Below are positions 1 to 6,548 of a DNA stretch of 64,000 nt, piece by piece. The notes beneath the pieces were generated by a model. That model saw only the letters and a program-made list of their open reading frames with translations. It did no database searches and was not told where the DNA came from. Position 1 is the stretch's first letter. Each line of letters begins with the position of its first letter. This stretch comes from Bacteroidales bacterium (GTDB lineage Bacteria; Bacteroidota; Bacteroidia; Bacteroidales; UBA932), in assembly GCA_012839605.1 (NCBI GenBank), contig DUNA01000078.1, forward strand, positions 1 to 64,000, in the 5' to 3' direction. Position numbers and translations under genes: made by a program.

Positions 1-14
1 AAACCCATAAGGTA

Positions 15-22
15 CAAAGTTA
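15..22 (-). promoter_or_regulatory. Possible -7 promoter element for a gene left of the window
   Basis: On the minus strand this reads TAACTTTG, which fits the Bacteroidota -7 consensus TAnnTTTG. It points leftward out of the window, where a minus-strand gene would begin. No -33 box was identified, so this rests on the 8-base match only. Confidence 0.3.
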
Positions 23-136
23 AAATTTTACCACAAATAGCCTCTTTCTACCCCTTCTTTGCTTTTTTTATCCCAAAGCAATTCGCGTTATCCCTTTTTT
101 TTGACAAACAGAAGCCATTTCTCTTGTTTTGAATCC

Positions 137-1291
137 ATGAAAAGAACAAAAGAATTGTATGGCCGGTTTTCTTATGAAAAACCGTTTCTTGTTCCGGACA
201 GGCCCATTGAGGTTTTTCCGTTTCATTTTACATCCGTAATGGGACAGCAGGAAGTGGCACGTGTACGAGAGTCTATGAAAACAGCTCCGTTTTACCCGGC
301 TGCAGACAGTACGGTGGCTGAAAACCAAGCTTTTTCCTATGTTGTGTTTGTTCCGTCAGGGAGAGAGACATACAACCGTGCCATCATTCTGTTGCACGGA
401 TTGAATGAAAGAAGTTGGAACAAATACTTGGTGTGGGCAGAAGATCTGGTTACGACGTGCGGGGTGCCGGTGCTGTTATTTCCCATGGCGTTTCATATGA
501 ACAGAACCCCGGCATCCTGGTTTTCACCGCGGTGGCTAAAACCTTGGCTGAGCAGACGCAAACAGGAAATCTTGGGGTTATGTAATGCTTCATTTTTTAA
601 CATAGCTCTTAGTTCAAGGTTGTCTGTGGAACCCTTGCGTTTTTACAGCTCGGGCCTGGAATCTTCTTACAACTTGTATCAGTTGATGGGTGATATGAAA
701 CACGGTCGGCATCCGCTTTTTACAGAAGGAGTGAAGGTTGATTTTTTTGCTTATTCTATTGGGGCACTGCTTGCCCAGGTAGTTCTGATGGCTGATCCTT
801 GCGGTTATGCGGCAGACTCGGCTTTATTTACTTTTTGCGGAGGATCTGTTTTTGAAAGAATGAATGGAAATGCACGGGATATCATTGATCAGGAAGCGTA
901 TGAAAAAATCAGAGATTATTATTTGGGGAACTTTTCTCAGCCATCCCGGATGTTTGCTGCGCAAGATCAACAGATGGGGCTTCAATTTACAGAAGCTTTC
1001 TGCAAGATGATTCCTTCTTTGGACGCAGGCAGTAAACGGCAACCGTTCTTTACGGCTGCTCGGGACAGGGTTCGGATGGTTTCGTTGCGAAAAGATACGG
1101 TCATTCCAACAGCAGGGGTGCAAGAAGCTGTCGGAAACGACCTGGTAGGTATCATTACAGAAGAACTTGATTTTCCGTATGCTTATACACATCAAACCCC
1201 GTTTCCTGAAAACGAGAAAGTAAGCGAAGAAGAAGTTGTGCTTGCCTTTCGGAGTGTATTTGACAGGGCTGCTGCTTTTCTTACAACTTGA
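137..1291 (+). CDS. Alpha/beta-hydrolase-like protein, probable DUF6051 family
   Basis: A 384-residue protein from the ATG at 137; the frame is open upstream to 59 but only from a TTG. It has the look of an alpha/beta hydrolase: an ILLHGLNERSW segment like the oxyanion-hole HG motif, followed by a nucleophile-elbow-like AYSIG with Ser near residue 207, then a late DFPYAYTHQTPF segment that could supply the His. The overall sequence resembles the Bacteroidota family I know as DUF6051, whose substrate is unknown. No signal peptide is seen, so it is probably cytoplasmic. Its last 11 bases overlap the convergent oxyR gene. The family call is from memory and moderately sure; the hydrolase activity is inference. 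Confidence 0.7.
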   Translation: MKRTKELYGRFSYEKPFLVPDRPIEVFPFHFTSVMGQQEVARVRESMKTAPFYPAADSTVAENQAFSYVVFVPSGRETYNRAIILLHGLNERSWNKYLVWAEDLVTTCGVPVLLFPMAFHMNRTPASWFSPRWLKPWLSRRKQEILGLCNASFFNIALSSRLSVEPLRFYSSGLESSYNLYQLMGDMKHGRHPLFTEGVKVDFFAYSIGALLAQVVLMADPCGYAADSALFTFCGGSVFERMNGNARDIIDQEAYEKIRDYYLGNFSQPSRMFAAQDQQMGLQFTEAFCKMIPSLDAGSKRQPFFTAARDRVRMVSLRKDTVIPTAGVQEAVGNDLVGIITEELDFPYAYTHQTPFPENEKVSEEEVVLAFRSVFDRAAAFLTT

Positions 1292-2210
1292 TGGAAAATT
1301 TTTTCAACCGGGTATCCAACATGCCTGAGGGAATGATTTGTTTTACAGTGTCTGCAACGGCATTCAGTAACGCTTCTCTGTAAAAGTCTTTGTATACGAC
1401 CAGAGATATTTCACGTACCGGCGGTGGTGATATTACAGGTCGGATATGTTGCAACTGTTCTTGGTTGAGCATGGGTATGTGAAGTTGAGGGATGAGTGTG
1501 TAGCCTCCGTTTGTGTCTATAATGCGTATGAGGTTGTCTATGCTTCCCGCTTCGTATATTTGTTTGTCTGCCGGAGCGTCCGGTGTGCAAAAATTAAAAA
1601 TCTGGTCTCTTAAGCAGTGTCCTTCTTGCAGTACCCACAGGTGCTGAAGCGGCAATTCGCTTGCCATCAAATTCTCTTTGGAGTAATTGTTGTCAGAGGG
1701 TGACACGTAAGCAACAAATTTTTCATAGTACAGAGGAATTTCCAACAGGTCCTGGTCTAGTAAAGGTGTAGCTAAAAGACCTATATCTACCTTTGCGTCC
1801 TTTATGTTGCGGATGATTTCTTCTGTACGCATCTCAGAAACTTTGACTTCGGTTTTGGGAAAATCTTTTTTAAAGTGCGTTATAAATTCAGGAATAATAT
1901 AAGGTGCGACGGTAGGTATTACGGCCAGATTGAAACGTGTTTCCAAATTTTCTTTCCCTTTTTGAACCAAATCTTGAAGCTCTCTAGACTGTTGTAATAT
2001 TTTATGAGCTTGTCTGATGACTTCAGTTCCTAATGGAGTAGGTTCAATGGGCTGCTTTGTCCTGTCAAAAATCTTTACATCCAATGCTTCCTCCAGGCGA
2101 GCAACCATGGTGCTCAGTGTAGGTTGAGAGACGCGGCACGCTTCGGCTGCTTTCACAAAATGTCTGTAACGATCCAAGGCTACGATGTATTGGAGTTGTT
2201 GTAGGGTCAT
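1281..2210 (-). CDS. oxyR: Hydrogen peroxide-sensing LysR-type regulator OxyR
   Basis: A 309-residue LysR-family activator. Residues 1-60 form the winged helix-turn-helix (VSQPTLSTMVARLEEAL) and the rest is the substrate-binding-like sensor domain. The OxyR hallmark is present: HCLRDQIFNFC, two cysteines nine residues apart exactly as Cys199/Cys208 of E. coli OxyR, which form a disulfide on peroxide exposure. It is divergent from the peroxiredoxin gene at 2340, and the 129-bp gap holds a near-perfect OxyR box, so autoregulation and control of that gene are expected. Its own -7 element (2235-2242) abuts the box. The 3' end overlaps the hydrolase gene by 11 bp. Confidence 0.95.
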   Translation of the reverse strand: MTLQQLQYIVALDRYRHFVKAAEACRVSQPTLSTMVARLEEALDVKIFDRTKQPIEPTPLGTEVIRQAHKILQQSRELQDLVQKGKENLETRFNLAVIPTVAPYIIPEFITHFKKDFPKTEVKVSEMRTEEIIRNIKDAKVDIGLLATPLLDQDLLEIPLYYEKFVAYVSPSDNNYSKENLMASELPLQHLWVLQEGHCLRDQIFNFCTPDAPADKQIYEAGSIDNLIRIIDTNGGYTLIPQLHIPMLNQEQLQHIRPVISPPPVREISLVVYKDFYREALLNAVADTVKQIIPSGMLDTRLKKFSIKL

Positions 2211-2234
2211 ACGTCATTCGATTTGATGGATGTG

Positions 2235-2242
2235 CAAATATA
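2235..2242 (-). promoter_or_regulatory. -7 element of the oxyR promoter
   Basis: TATATTTG on the minus strand, an exact TAnnTTTG match, 24 nt before the oxyR ATG. Its outermost base is the first base of the OxyR box, so bound OxyR would cover this promoter, consistent with negative autoregulation. Confidence 0.65.
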
Positions 2243-2277
2243 TAGATAATATCTATATATCCATAGACAATATCTGT
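2242..2277. promoter_or_regulatory. OxyR binding site (tandem half-boxes)
   Basis: Two 15-bp boxes lie in tandem: ATAGATAATATCTAT at 2242-2256, a perfect fit to the OxyR motif ATAGnTnnnAnCTAT, and ATAGACAATATCTGT at 2263-2277, with two departures. Starts are 21 bp apart, two helical turns, matching how an OxyR tetramer binds (22 bp in the E. coli consensus). The second box ends on the first base of the -33 TTTG of the peroxiredoxin promoter, the position expected for activation by contact with RNA polymerase. Confidence 0.85.
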
Positions 2278-2308
2278 TTGACCAATAGGTTAGGTGTCGA
2301 TATCTTTG
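2277..2308 (+). promoter_or_regulatory. Peroxiredoxin promoter (-33 TTTG, -7 TATCTTTG)
   Basis: TTTG at 2277-2280 and TATCTTTG at 2301-2308 are separated by 20 bp, the best full match to the Bacteroides consensus (TTTG, about 19-21 bp, TAnnTTTG) in the window. The ATG follows at 2340, leaving a leader of about 25-30 nt. Confidence 0.8.
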
Positions 2309-2339
2309 CACTAGAAAAACAATCATAGAACTAAATATT

Positions 2340-3065
2340 ATGGAAAATATAAACAACCTGACAAATATTCATCCCATCCCCAGAATTGGGGAACCCGCAC
2401 CAAAATTTAAAGCTATAACAACGCAGGGAGAAATAAATTTCCCGGCTGATTACAAAGGAAAATGGGTTATTCTTTTTAGCCACCCTGCCGATTTTACACC
2501 TGTGTGTACGTCTGAGTTTATGACCTTTGCGTCTATGCAAGATGAGTTTAAAGAATTAAACACAGAACTTGTAGGACTGTCTGTTGATGGATTGTACAGC
2601 CACATTGCTTGGTTGAGAACCATCAAAGAGAAGATTGAATTCAAGGGCATGAAGGATGTTGAAGTAAAATTCCCGCTTATTGAGGACATCAGTATGGAAG
2701 TTGCCAACTTGTATGGAATGCTTCAACCGGGAGAAAGCAACACCAAAGCTGTAAGAGCTGTATTCTTCATAGATCCGGAGGGCATGATCAGAACCATAAT
2801 TTATTATCCTCTATCTCTTGGCCGAAATTTTGATGAGATAAAAAGAGTATTGATTGGATTGCAAGCGGCCGATGCATTTAAAGTAGCCCTACCGGCAGAC
2901 TGGCGTCCCGGAGACGATGTAATAGTTCCTACGGCAGGAACATGCGACCAGGCTAAAGACCGTGTAGACATTCCGGAAGAAGGTGTCACATGTTACGACT
3001 GGTTCTTCTGTACCAAAAAGTTGGAGAAAGAAAAAGTAGAGGAAGCTTTGTGGAAGAAAAAGTAA
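2340..3065 (+). CDS. Peroxiredoxin of the Prx6/archaeal type
   Basis: A 241-residue thiol peroxidase that reduces peroxides. The peroxidatic cysteine is in HPADFTPVCTSE near residue 51. The protein is longer than AhpC and carries the C-terminal extension of archaeal Prx6-like enzymes, with TCYDWFFCTKKL giving two cysteines six residues apart near 216 and 222, the spacing seen in the Aeropyrum enzyme where one of them is the resolving cysteine. It is therefore likely a 2-Cys enzyme despite its Prx6-like core. It is divergent from oxyR and behind an OxyR box, so peroxide-inducible. No dedicated reductase (AhpF-like) is adjacent; a thioredoxin or the neighbouring BFD-like protein could be the donor, but that is inference. 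Confidence 0.92.
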   Translation: MENINNLTNIHPIPRIGEPAPKFKAITTQGEINFPADYKGKWVILFSHPADFTPVCTSEFMTFASMQDEFKELNTELVGLSVDGLYSHIAWLRTIKEKIEFKGMKDVEVKFPLIEDISMEVANLYGMLQPGESNTKAVRAVFFIDPEGMIRTIIYYPLSLGRNFDEIKRVLIGLQAADAFKVALPADWRPGDDVIVPTAGTCDQAKDRVDIPEEGVTCYDWFFCTKKLEKEKVEEALWKKK

Positions 3066-3102
3066 AACATGTTGCATCAGTACGATGGGTTACATAAGTA
3101 CG

Positions 3103-3137
3103 AGCGCGCAGACAATGGTTGATTGCGCGCTTTTTTT
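3103..3137 (+). terminator. Rho-independent terminator after the peroxiredoxin gene
   Basis: An 8-bp perfect stem (AGCGCGCA at 3103-3110 with TGCGCGCT at 3124-3131), a 13-nt loop and a run of seven T. It lies 38 nt after the stop codon and ends just before the next promoter. Confidence 0.85.
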
Positions 3138-3139
3138 GT

Positions 3140-3147
3140 TATTTTTG
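3140..3147 (+). promoter_or_regulatory. -7 element for the BFD-like gene
   Basis: TATTTTTG, a TAnnTTTG match immediately after the terminator T-run and 17 nt before the ATG at 3165. A poor -33 candidate (GTTG) lies about 18 bp upstream inside the terminator loop. Confidence 0.45.
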
Positions 3148-3164
3148 GACAAAATACACGTATT

Positions 3165-3350
3165 ATGGAAGAGGATATTCTTATTTGTTATTGCAACGAA
3201 GTCTACAAAAGCACGATTGTTCAGGCGATTAAGGAAAAAAATCTGAAAACGGTAGAAGAAGTAGGTCAAGAAACAGGAGCCGGAGAAGTGTGCGGACAAT
3301 GCCAGGACGATATCCAGGTGTTGTTGGATCAGGTACAAGCAGAAAGCTAA
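3165..3350 (+). CDS. BFD-like [2Fe-2S]-binding protein
   Basis: A 61-residue stand-alone protein. The pattern CYC near residues 8-10 and CGQC near 43-46 matches the [2Fe-2S] domain of bacterioferritin-associated ferredoxin and of the BFD domains in nitrite reductase and related proteins. Family members shuttle electrons, for example to release iron from bacterioferritin. I start it at the ATG at 3165 because the upstream frame is inside the -7 element. It sits between a peroxiredoxin and a DUF5320 gene, suggesting iron or redox handling, but no bacterioferritin gene is in the window, so the partner is unknown. Confidence 0.85.
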   Translation: MEEDILICYCNEVYKSTIVQAIKEKNLKTVEEVGQETGAGEVCGQCQDDIQVLLDQVQAES

Positions 3351-3387
3351 GTTCTCCTTAAAAATATTGAAAATAATTTGGATTGAG

Positions 3388-3401
3388 TGAACATATGTTC
3401 A
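3388..3401. promoter_or_regulatory. Perfect 14-bp palindrome, probable operator
   Basis: TGAACATATGTTCA is a perfect inverted repeat with no unpaired centre, ten bases before the -7 element of the DUF5320 gene and therefore covering the -33 region, where no TTTG box is found. The shape resembles operators of ArsR/SmtB-type metal sensors, which are often built on TGAA...TTCA. A repressor or activator of this gene probably binds here; its identity is not in the window. Confidence 0.6.
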
Positions 3402-3411
3402 TTTAATTTGT

Positions 3412-3419
3412 TATCTTTG
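3412..3419 (+). promoter_or_regulatory. -7 element for the DUF5320 gene
   Basis: TATCTTTG, an exact TAnnTTTG match, 30 nt before the ATG at 3450. No TTTG is at the expected -33 distance; the palindrome at 3388-3401 occupies that place. Confidence 0.7.
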
Positions 3420-3449
3420 TGCTATAATAACAAGATAAAAATTAACAAT

Positions 3450-3803
3450 ATGCCAAGAGGAGATAAAACCGGACCTATGGGACAAGGTCCCATGACCGGA
3501 AGAAATTTAGGATTTTGCGCCGGGTATGATACCCCGGGAATAGCCAAAAATGTTGGCTATGGAACAGGTTTTGGTCGCGGAATGGGCCGCGGAATGAGAG
3601 GAGGTATGGGCCGAGGTATGGGCCGCGGAATGGGATTTGGAATGCGTGGAGGTTTTGGACGCGGAGCCGGCTTTGGTTACGGATGGAATGCGCCTATGAC
3701 AAAAGAAGAAGAAATCCGTTCGTTGAAAACAAGAGCGGAGTTTTTGGATCAAAATCGTGCCGATATTACACGTAGGCTGGAAGAATTGGAAAAGGAAGAG
3801 TAA
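3450..3803 (+). CDS. DUF5320 family Gly/Met/Arg-rich protein
   Basis: A 117-residue protein starting MPRGDKTGPMGQGPMTG, the signature N-terminus of DUF5320. Residues about 15-30 hold a single Cys (GFCAGYD). The middle (about 35-80) is a run of Gly-Met-Gly-Arg repeats (RGMGRGMRGGMGRGMG), and the last 30 residues (KEEEIRSLKTRAEFLD onward) predict a short coiled coil. In anaerobes such proteins are often found near NifX/NifB-like iron-molybdenum cofactor proteins, but none is here. Function is unknown; the Met-rich repeat and the ArsR-like operator hint at metal handling, which is inference. The start is set by the -7 element and the conserved MPRGD. Confidence 0.85.
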   Translation: MPRGDKTGPMGQGPMTGRNLGFCAGYDTPGIAKNVGYGTGFGRGMGRGMRGGMGRGMGRGMGFGMRGGFGRGAGFGYGWNAPMTKEEEIRSLKTRAEFLDQNRADITRRLEELEKEE

Positions 3804-3840
3804 GTCTGTAACAGTTCAATGGCACACGTTTGTGAACGGA

Positions 3841-3874
3841 AAAGCCGGAAGAGATAATTCTCTTCCGGCTTTTT
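3841..3874 (+). terminator. Rho-independent terminator after the DUF5320 gene
   Basis: A 13-bp perfect stem (left arm 3841-3853, right arm 3860-3872), a six-base loop ATAATT and a T-run ending at 3874. It lies 37 nt after the stop codon and 16 nt before the next start codon. Confidence 0.92.
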
Positions 3875-3878
3875 GTAT

Positions 3879-3886
3879 TACTTTTG
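3879..3886 (+). promoter_or_regulatory. -7 element very close to the DUF1460 start codon
   Basis: TACTTTTG matches TAnnTTTG and ends only 4 nt before the ATG at 3891. The start site would fall on or near the start codon, suggesting a leaderless mRNA. The -33 position lies inside the preceding terminator and has no TTTG. Confidence 0.45.
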
Positions 3887-3890
3887 AAGT

Positions 3891-4790
3891 ATGAGATACA
3901 TTCTTTTATGCCTGGGGCTTTTGTTTTCCCTCAAGATGTACGTTCCAGCCGTACTGTACACACAAGAAGATTTGGCTGTGTATGACAAAGTGATGCAATT
4001 GATGGAATCTGTATGCGAAGAGCCCATGCAAGTCAGAGTTGCGATCGCCGCCAAAGCCATGTTGGGAATTCCATACGTAGCAGGAACTTTGGATAAGCAG
4101 TCGGAAAATGCAAAAAAGAACAAATGGAATGAACAACTGATTGTGTCTTTGGCGGGAACAGATTGTATTTTATTGGTAGAAGCGTGTGTAGGTATGGCAC
4201 TCACAGCGGGTCAGGAAGACAGGAGTTTTGAAGCTTTTTGTAGAAATCTGCAATTGTTGCGCTACCGCGCTGGAGTAATAGATGGTTATGCAAGCCGGTT
4301 GCATTATACGAGTGAATGGATTTTGCAGGCGGAAGAGCGCGGTATTGTATCAGAAATTTCTTGCAATCAAGGTGGCAAGCGTTTTCATCAACATATTTCT
4401 TTTATGACTACACATGCTCAAAAATATCCTGCTTTGGCTGCAAATTCGGAAGAAGTGAAACAAATGGTTTTGGTGGAGCGCGATATAGAGGAGCGATTGA
4501 ATGGGTCGGGAAGTTGTTATATCCCAAAAGAACAAATGGATGACAGAATGGACTGGTTGCGTGCAGGAGATATTGTTTGCTTTGTGACTAATGTAAAAGG
4601 ATTGGATATCAGTCATGTGGCTTTTGCTTGGCCGCATACGGAACAAGAGCAGGCGCCGGGCGCTTCTGTTTCCGGTTTTTTGCATGCTTCTACAGCAGAA
4701 ATGAGAGTAGTGGTTGACAAACAGACGATAAAAGAATACGTGTCTGATAGGGCTTCATGTCCCGGTATACGTGTTGTCAGGGTGTGGTAA
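3891..4790 (+). CDS. DUF1460 amidase-like cell-wall protein
   Basis: A 299-residue protein of the DUF1460 family (N-acetylmuramoyl-L-alanine amidase-like, NlpC/P60 fold). A hydrophobic N-terminus (MRYILLCLGLLFSL) suggests export to the periplasm. The probable catalytic Cys is in AGTDCILLVE near residue 89, and the His in LDISHVAFAW near residue 243, with FLHAST afterwards. Families of this kind cut muropeptides in the periplasm. It has its own promoter and terminators on both sides of the upstream gene, so it is monocistronic. Its last 14 bases overlap the convergent OLD-type ATPase gene. The family is confident; the exact bond cut is not known. Confidence 0.88.
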   Translation: MRYILLCLGLLFSLKMYVPAVLYTQEDLAVYDKVMQLMESVCEEPMQVRVAIAAKAMLGIPYVAGTLDKQSENAKKNKWNEQLIVSLAGTDCILLVEACVGMALTAGQEDRSFEAFCRNLQLLRYRAGVIDGYASRLHYTSEWILQAEERGIVSEISCNQGGKRFHQHISFMTTHAQKYPALAANSEEVKQMVLVERDIEERLNGSGSCYIPKEQMDDRMDWLRAGDIVCFVTNVKGLDISHVAFAWPHTEQEQAPGASVSGFLHASTAEMRVVVDKQTIKEYVSDRASCPGIRVVRVW

Positions 4791-6447
4791 TCCAAGAAAT
4801 CATGGTTTGAACCAATGAAGGGATGGGAATTTCCGGGTCTGTAGTAAAGTACATCATTTTTTGATAATTGTCTTTTCCCGCATATTTTTCCACGTATGAT
4901 TGGAATGTTTCCTCCCCCCATTCATTCCTCATGTATTCTTCATAATTGTTGACAGTATAAAAGACAGTAACGCCTTTTTCTTCTAAGGCAACCAAGTGTT
5001 TATTCATCTCTTCTTCTTCTTCACGTCGTTCTTTGTAATTGCCGGAATGCCATTCAAAGCCAATAGCTATGTTCATGTCGAAGGCGAGTGCCAGTTCACT
5101 CAGGTGCAACATGTCTTGTTTGTTGCCTACGACCAGGATGGCGACATCATAGGTATCGTAATCAAGTTCCAAACGAGCTTGGTAGTTTAACAGAACCCTC
5201 TTTTCGTATAAATTTTCTACAAGAAGTACTTTTTTTGTGAAAAAAAGTTCATTCAATTCGTGGGAAATGATATTGCTGAAATAGGCTTTCAGCATGGGAG
5301 CATTTTCGTTATGAGGAGCTTTTGCTTTTGTGCCTTCTCCGTCATTGTGTATCATACGGACGGAATCAAAGTGAGGAAGGGAAACCATATACGTGGAATG
5401 GGTTACGTAAATCACTTGGTTCTTTTCACTTAATGTGTTCAGCACTCTAAACAAGCTGCGCTTCATACGGGGGTGCATATACATTTCCGGTTCTTCCATC
5501 ATCAGCACAAATCCATCTGCATTTTGCTTGTTGTAAGCATGCAATATGGAGAGGACAATGGCATTTTGTACGCCTTCCCCCAAAGCCCGTAGGGGAGTAA
5601 TGTGGTCACCTTCTATGAAACACATTTCCAAGGAATGGTAGAAATCTAAAGACGTGAGCGGTTTGAAATAGATATCCCACAAGGCTTCCTCTTGTTGGAT
5701 TTCGGTGCCAAGATACTCCATCATAGATTTACGAATGGTTTCTTTTAGCTCATCAAACGTACGGGTTCTCAAGGTGATCATGGCTTCGTTAATGCATTGC
5801 TCAAACCATTGTTTGCGTGGAATGCGGGATTCCGTACCGTCTGCGTTCATGATAAGGATGGTGTTGTCTTCACGCAAGAAATCGCAGTTGATTTTGTCCA
5901 ACAAACTGTTTAACAGCTGCTGACGGATATCTACCCGGGATTGTGTAGTAATCCTATCTGTACGTATGTACACGACAGGTATCATTTCTCTTATCTTTTG
6001 TAAGGGACATTCTAAGGTCTTGTATATGTGGGTAGAACCTGCACCGGATGGTTCTGCCAACACTTGCACCATTCGGTTGTCTTTTGTAAGACAGTATTGT
6101 TCCAATGTACGTGTTCCTTTTAACGGTCCCTCTTTGTGGCGTTTGTATATAAAACGCAGTTTGTCTATGTATGCGGGCAATGCTCCATCGTAAGGAATGT
6201 GTTCCAGGGGTTTGTTTAAGGTGATTTCTACATCAATATCTCTATTGGGATCTTGTTTATAAACGTCTTTTTCTGTAAAAATAGAAGAAGGGTCTGTTTC
6301 TTGTCCCAAAATTTTGTTGATGCACCATAAGATATTGCTTTTTCCGGAGTTGTTGGGACCCACTAAAGCAGTTAGGTTTGAAAAGTCCAGCTCAACAGCA
6401 TCTTTTATAGAGCGGTAGTTGGAAATGCGAACTTTTTTAATCTTCAT
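4777..6447 (-). CDS. OLD-type ATPase with a divergent Toprim domain
   Basis: A 556-residue protein. The N-terminal SMC/ABC-like ATPase has a P-loop GPNNSGKSN near residue 30, a signature-like GEGVQNA, and Walker B LMMEEPEMYMHPR near 320. The C-terminal part follows the Toprim layout of OLD (overcome lysogenization defect) nucleases: VLLVEN gives the conserved Glu, then VVGNKQDM for the glycine turn. The usual DxD motif is replaced by GFEWHSGN, so metal binding and nuclease activity are doubtful. Lone OLD proteins are common in bacteria and some act in phage defence; the Gabija partner helicase GajB is not adjacent (the UvrD-type gene at 52.9 kb is housekeeping pcrA). Its role here is unknown. 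Confidence 0.8.
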   Translation of the reverse strand: MKIKKVRISNYRSIKDAVELDFSNLTALVGPNNSGKSNILWCINKILGQETDPSSIFTEKDVYKQDPNRDIDVEITLNKPLEHIPYDGALPAYIDKLRFIYKRHKEGPLKGTRTLEQYCLTKDNRMVQVLAEPSGAGSTHIYKTLECPLQKIREMIPVVYIRTDRITTQSRVDIRQQLLNSLLDKINCDFLREDNTILIMNADGTESRIPRKQWFEQCINEAMITLRTRTFDELKETIRKSMMEYLGTEIQQEEALWDIYFKPLTSLDFYHSLEMCFIEGDHITPLRALGEGVQNAIVLSILHAYNKQNADGFVLMMEEPEMYMHPRMKRSLFRVLNTLSEKNQVIYVTHSTYMVSLPHFDSVRMIHNDGEGTKAKAPHNENAPMLKAYFSNIISHELNELFFTKKVLLVENLYEKRVLLNYQARLELDYDTYDVAILVVGNKQDMLHLSELALAFDMNIAIGFEWHSGNYKERREEEEEMNKHLVALEEKGVTVFYTVNNYEEYMRNEWGEETFQSYVEKYAGKDNYQKMMYFTTDPEIPIPSLVQTMISWITTP

Positions 6448-6486
6448 AACGGTTGGAGCGCGTTAGAAATGGCAAGTAAAGGTAGC

Positions 6487-6520
6487 AAAAAAAAACAACC
6501 CGCATCATTTGCGGGTTGTT
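6487..6520 (-). terminator. Rho-independent terminator after the DUF1015 gene
   Basis: A perfect 11-bp stem (AACAACCCGCA with TGCGGGTTGTT, 6494-6504 and 6510-6520), a five-base loop, and a poly-A tract at 6487-6495 that is the T-run of the minus-strand transcript. It ends the serC-serA-DUF1015 operon. Confidence 0.9.
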
Positions 6521-6548
6521 GAAGACTATTAATAAAGTGTTGAAAATA

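Noticed and set aside
4777-6447. Gabija (GajA) defence system
   Set aside because: The OLD gene lacks an adjacent GajB helicase, its Toprim DxD is altered, and pcrA at 52.9 kb is a housekeeping helicase with a Tudor-like domain.
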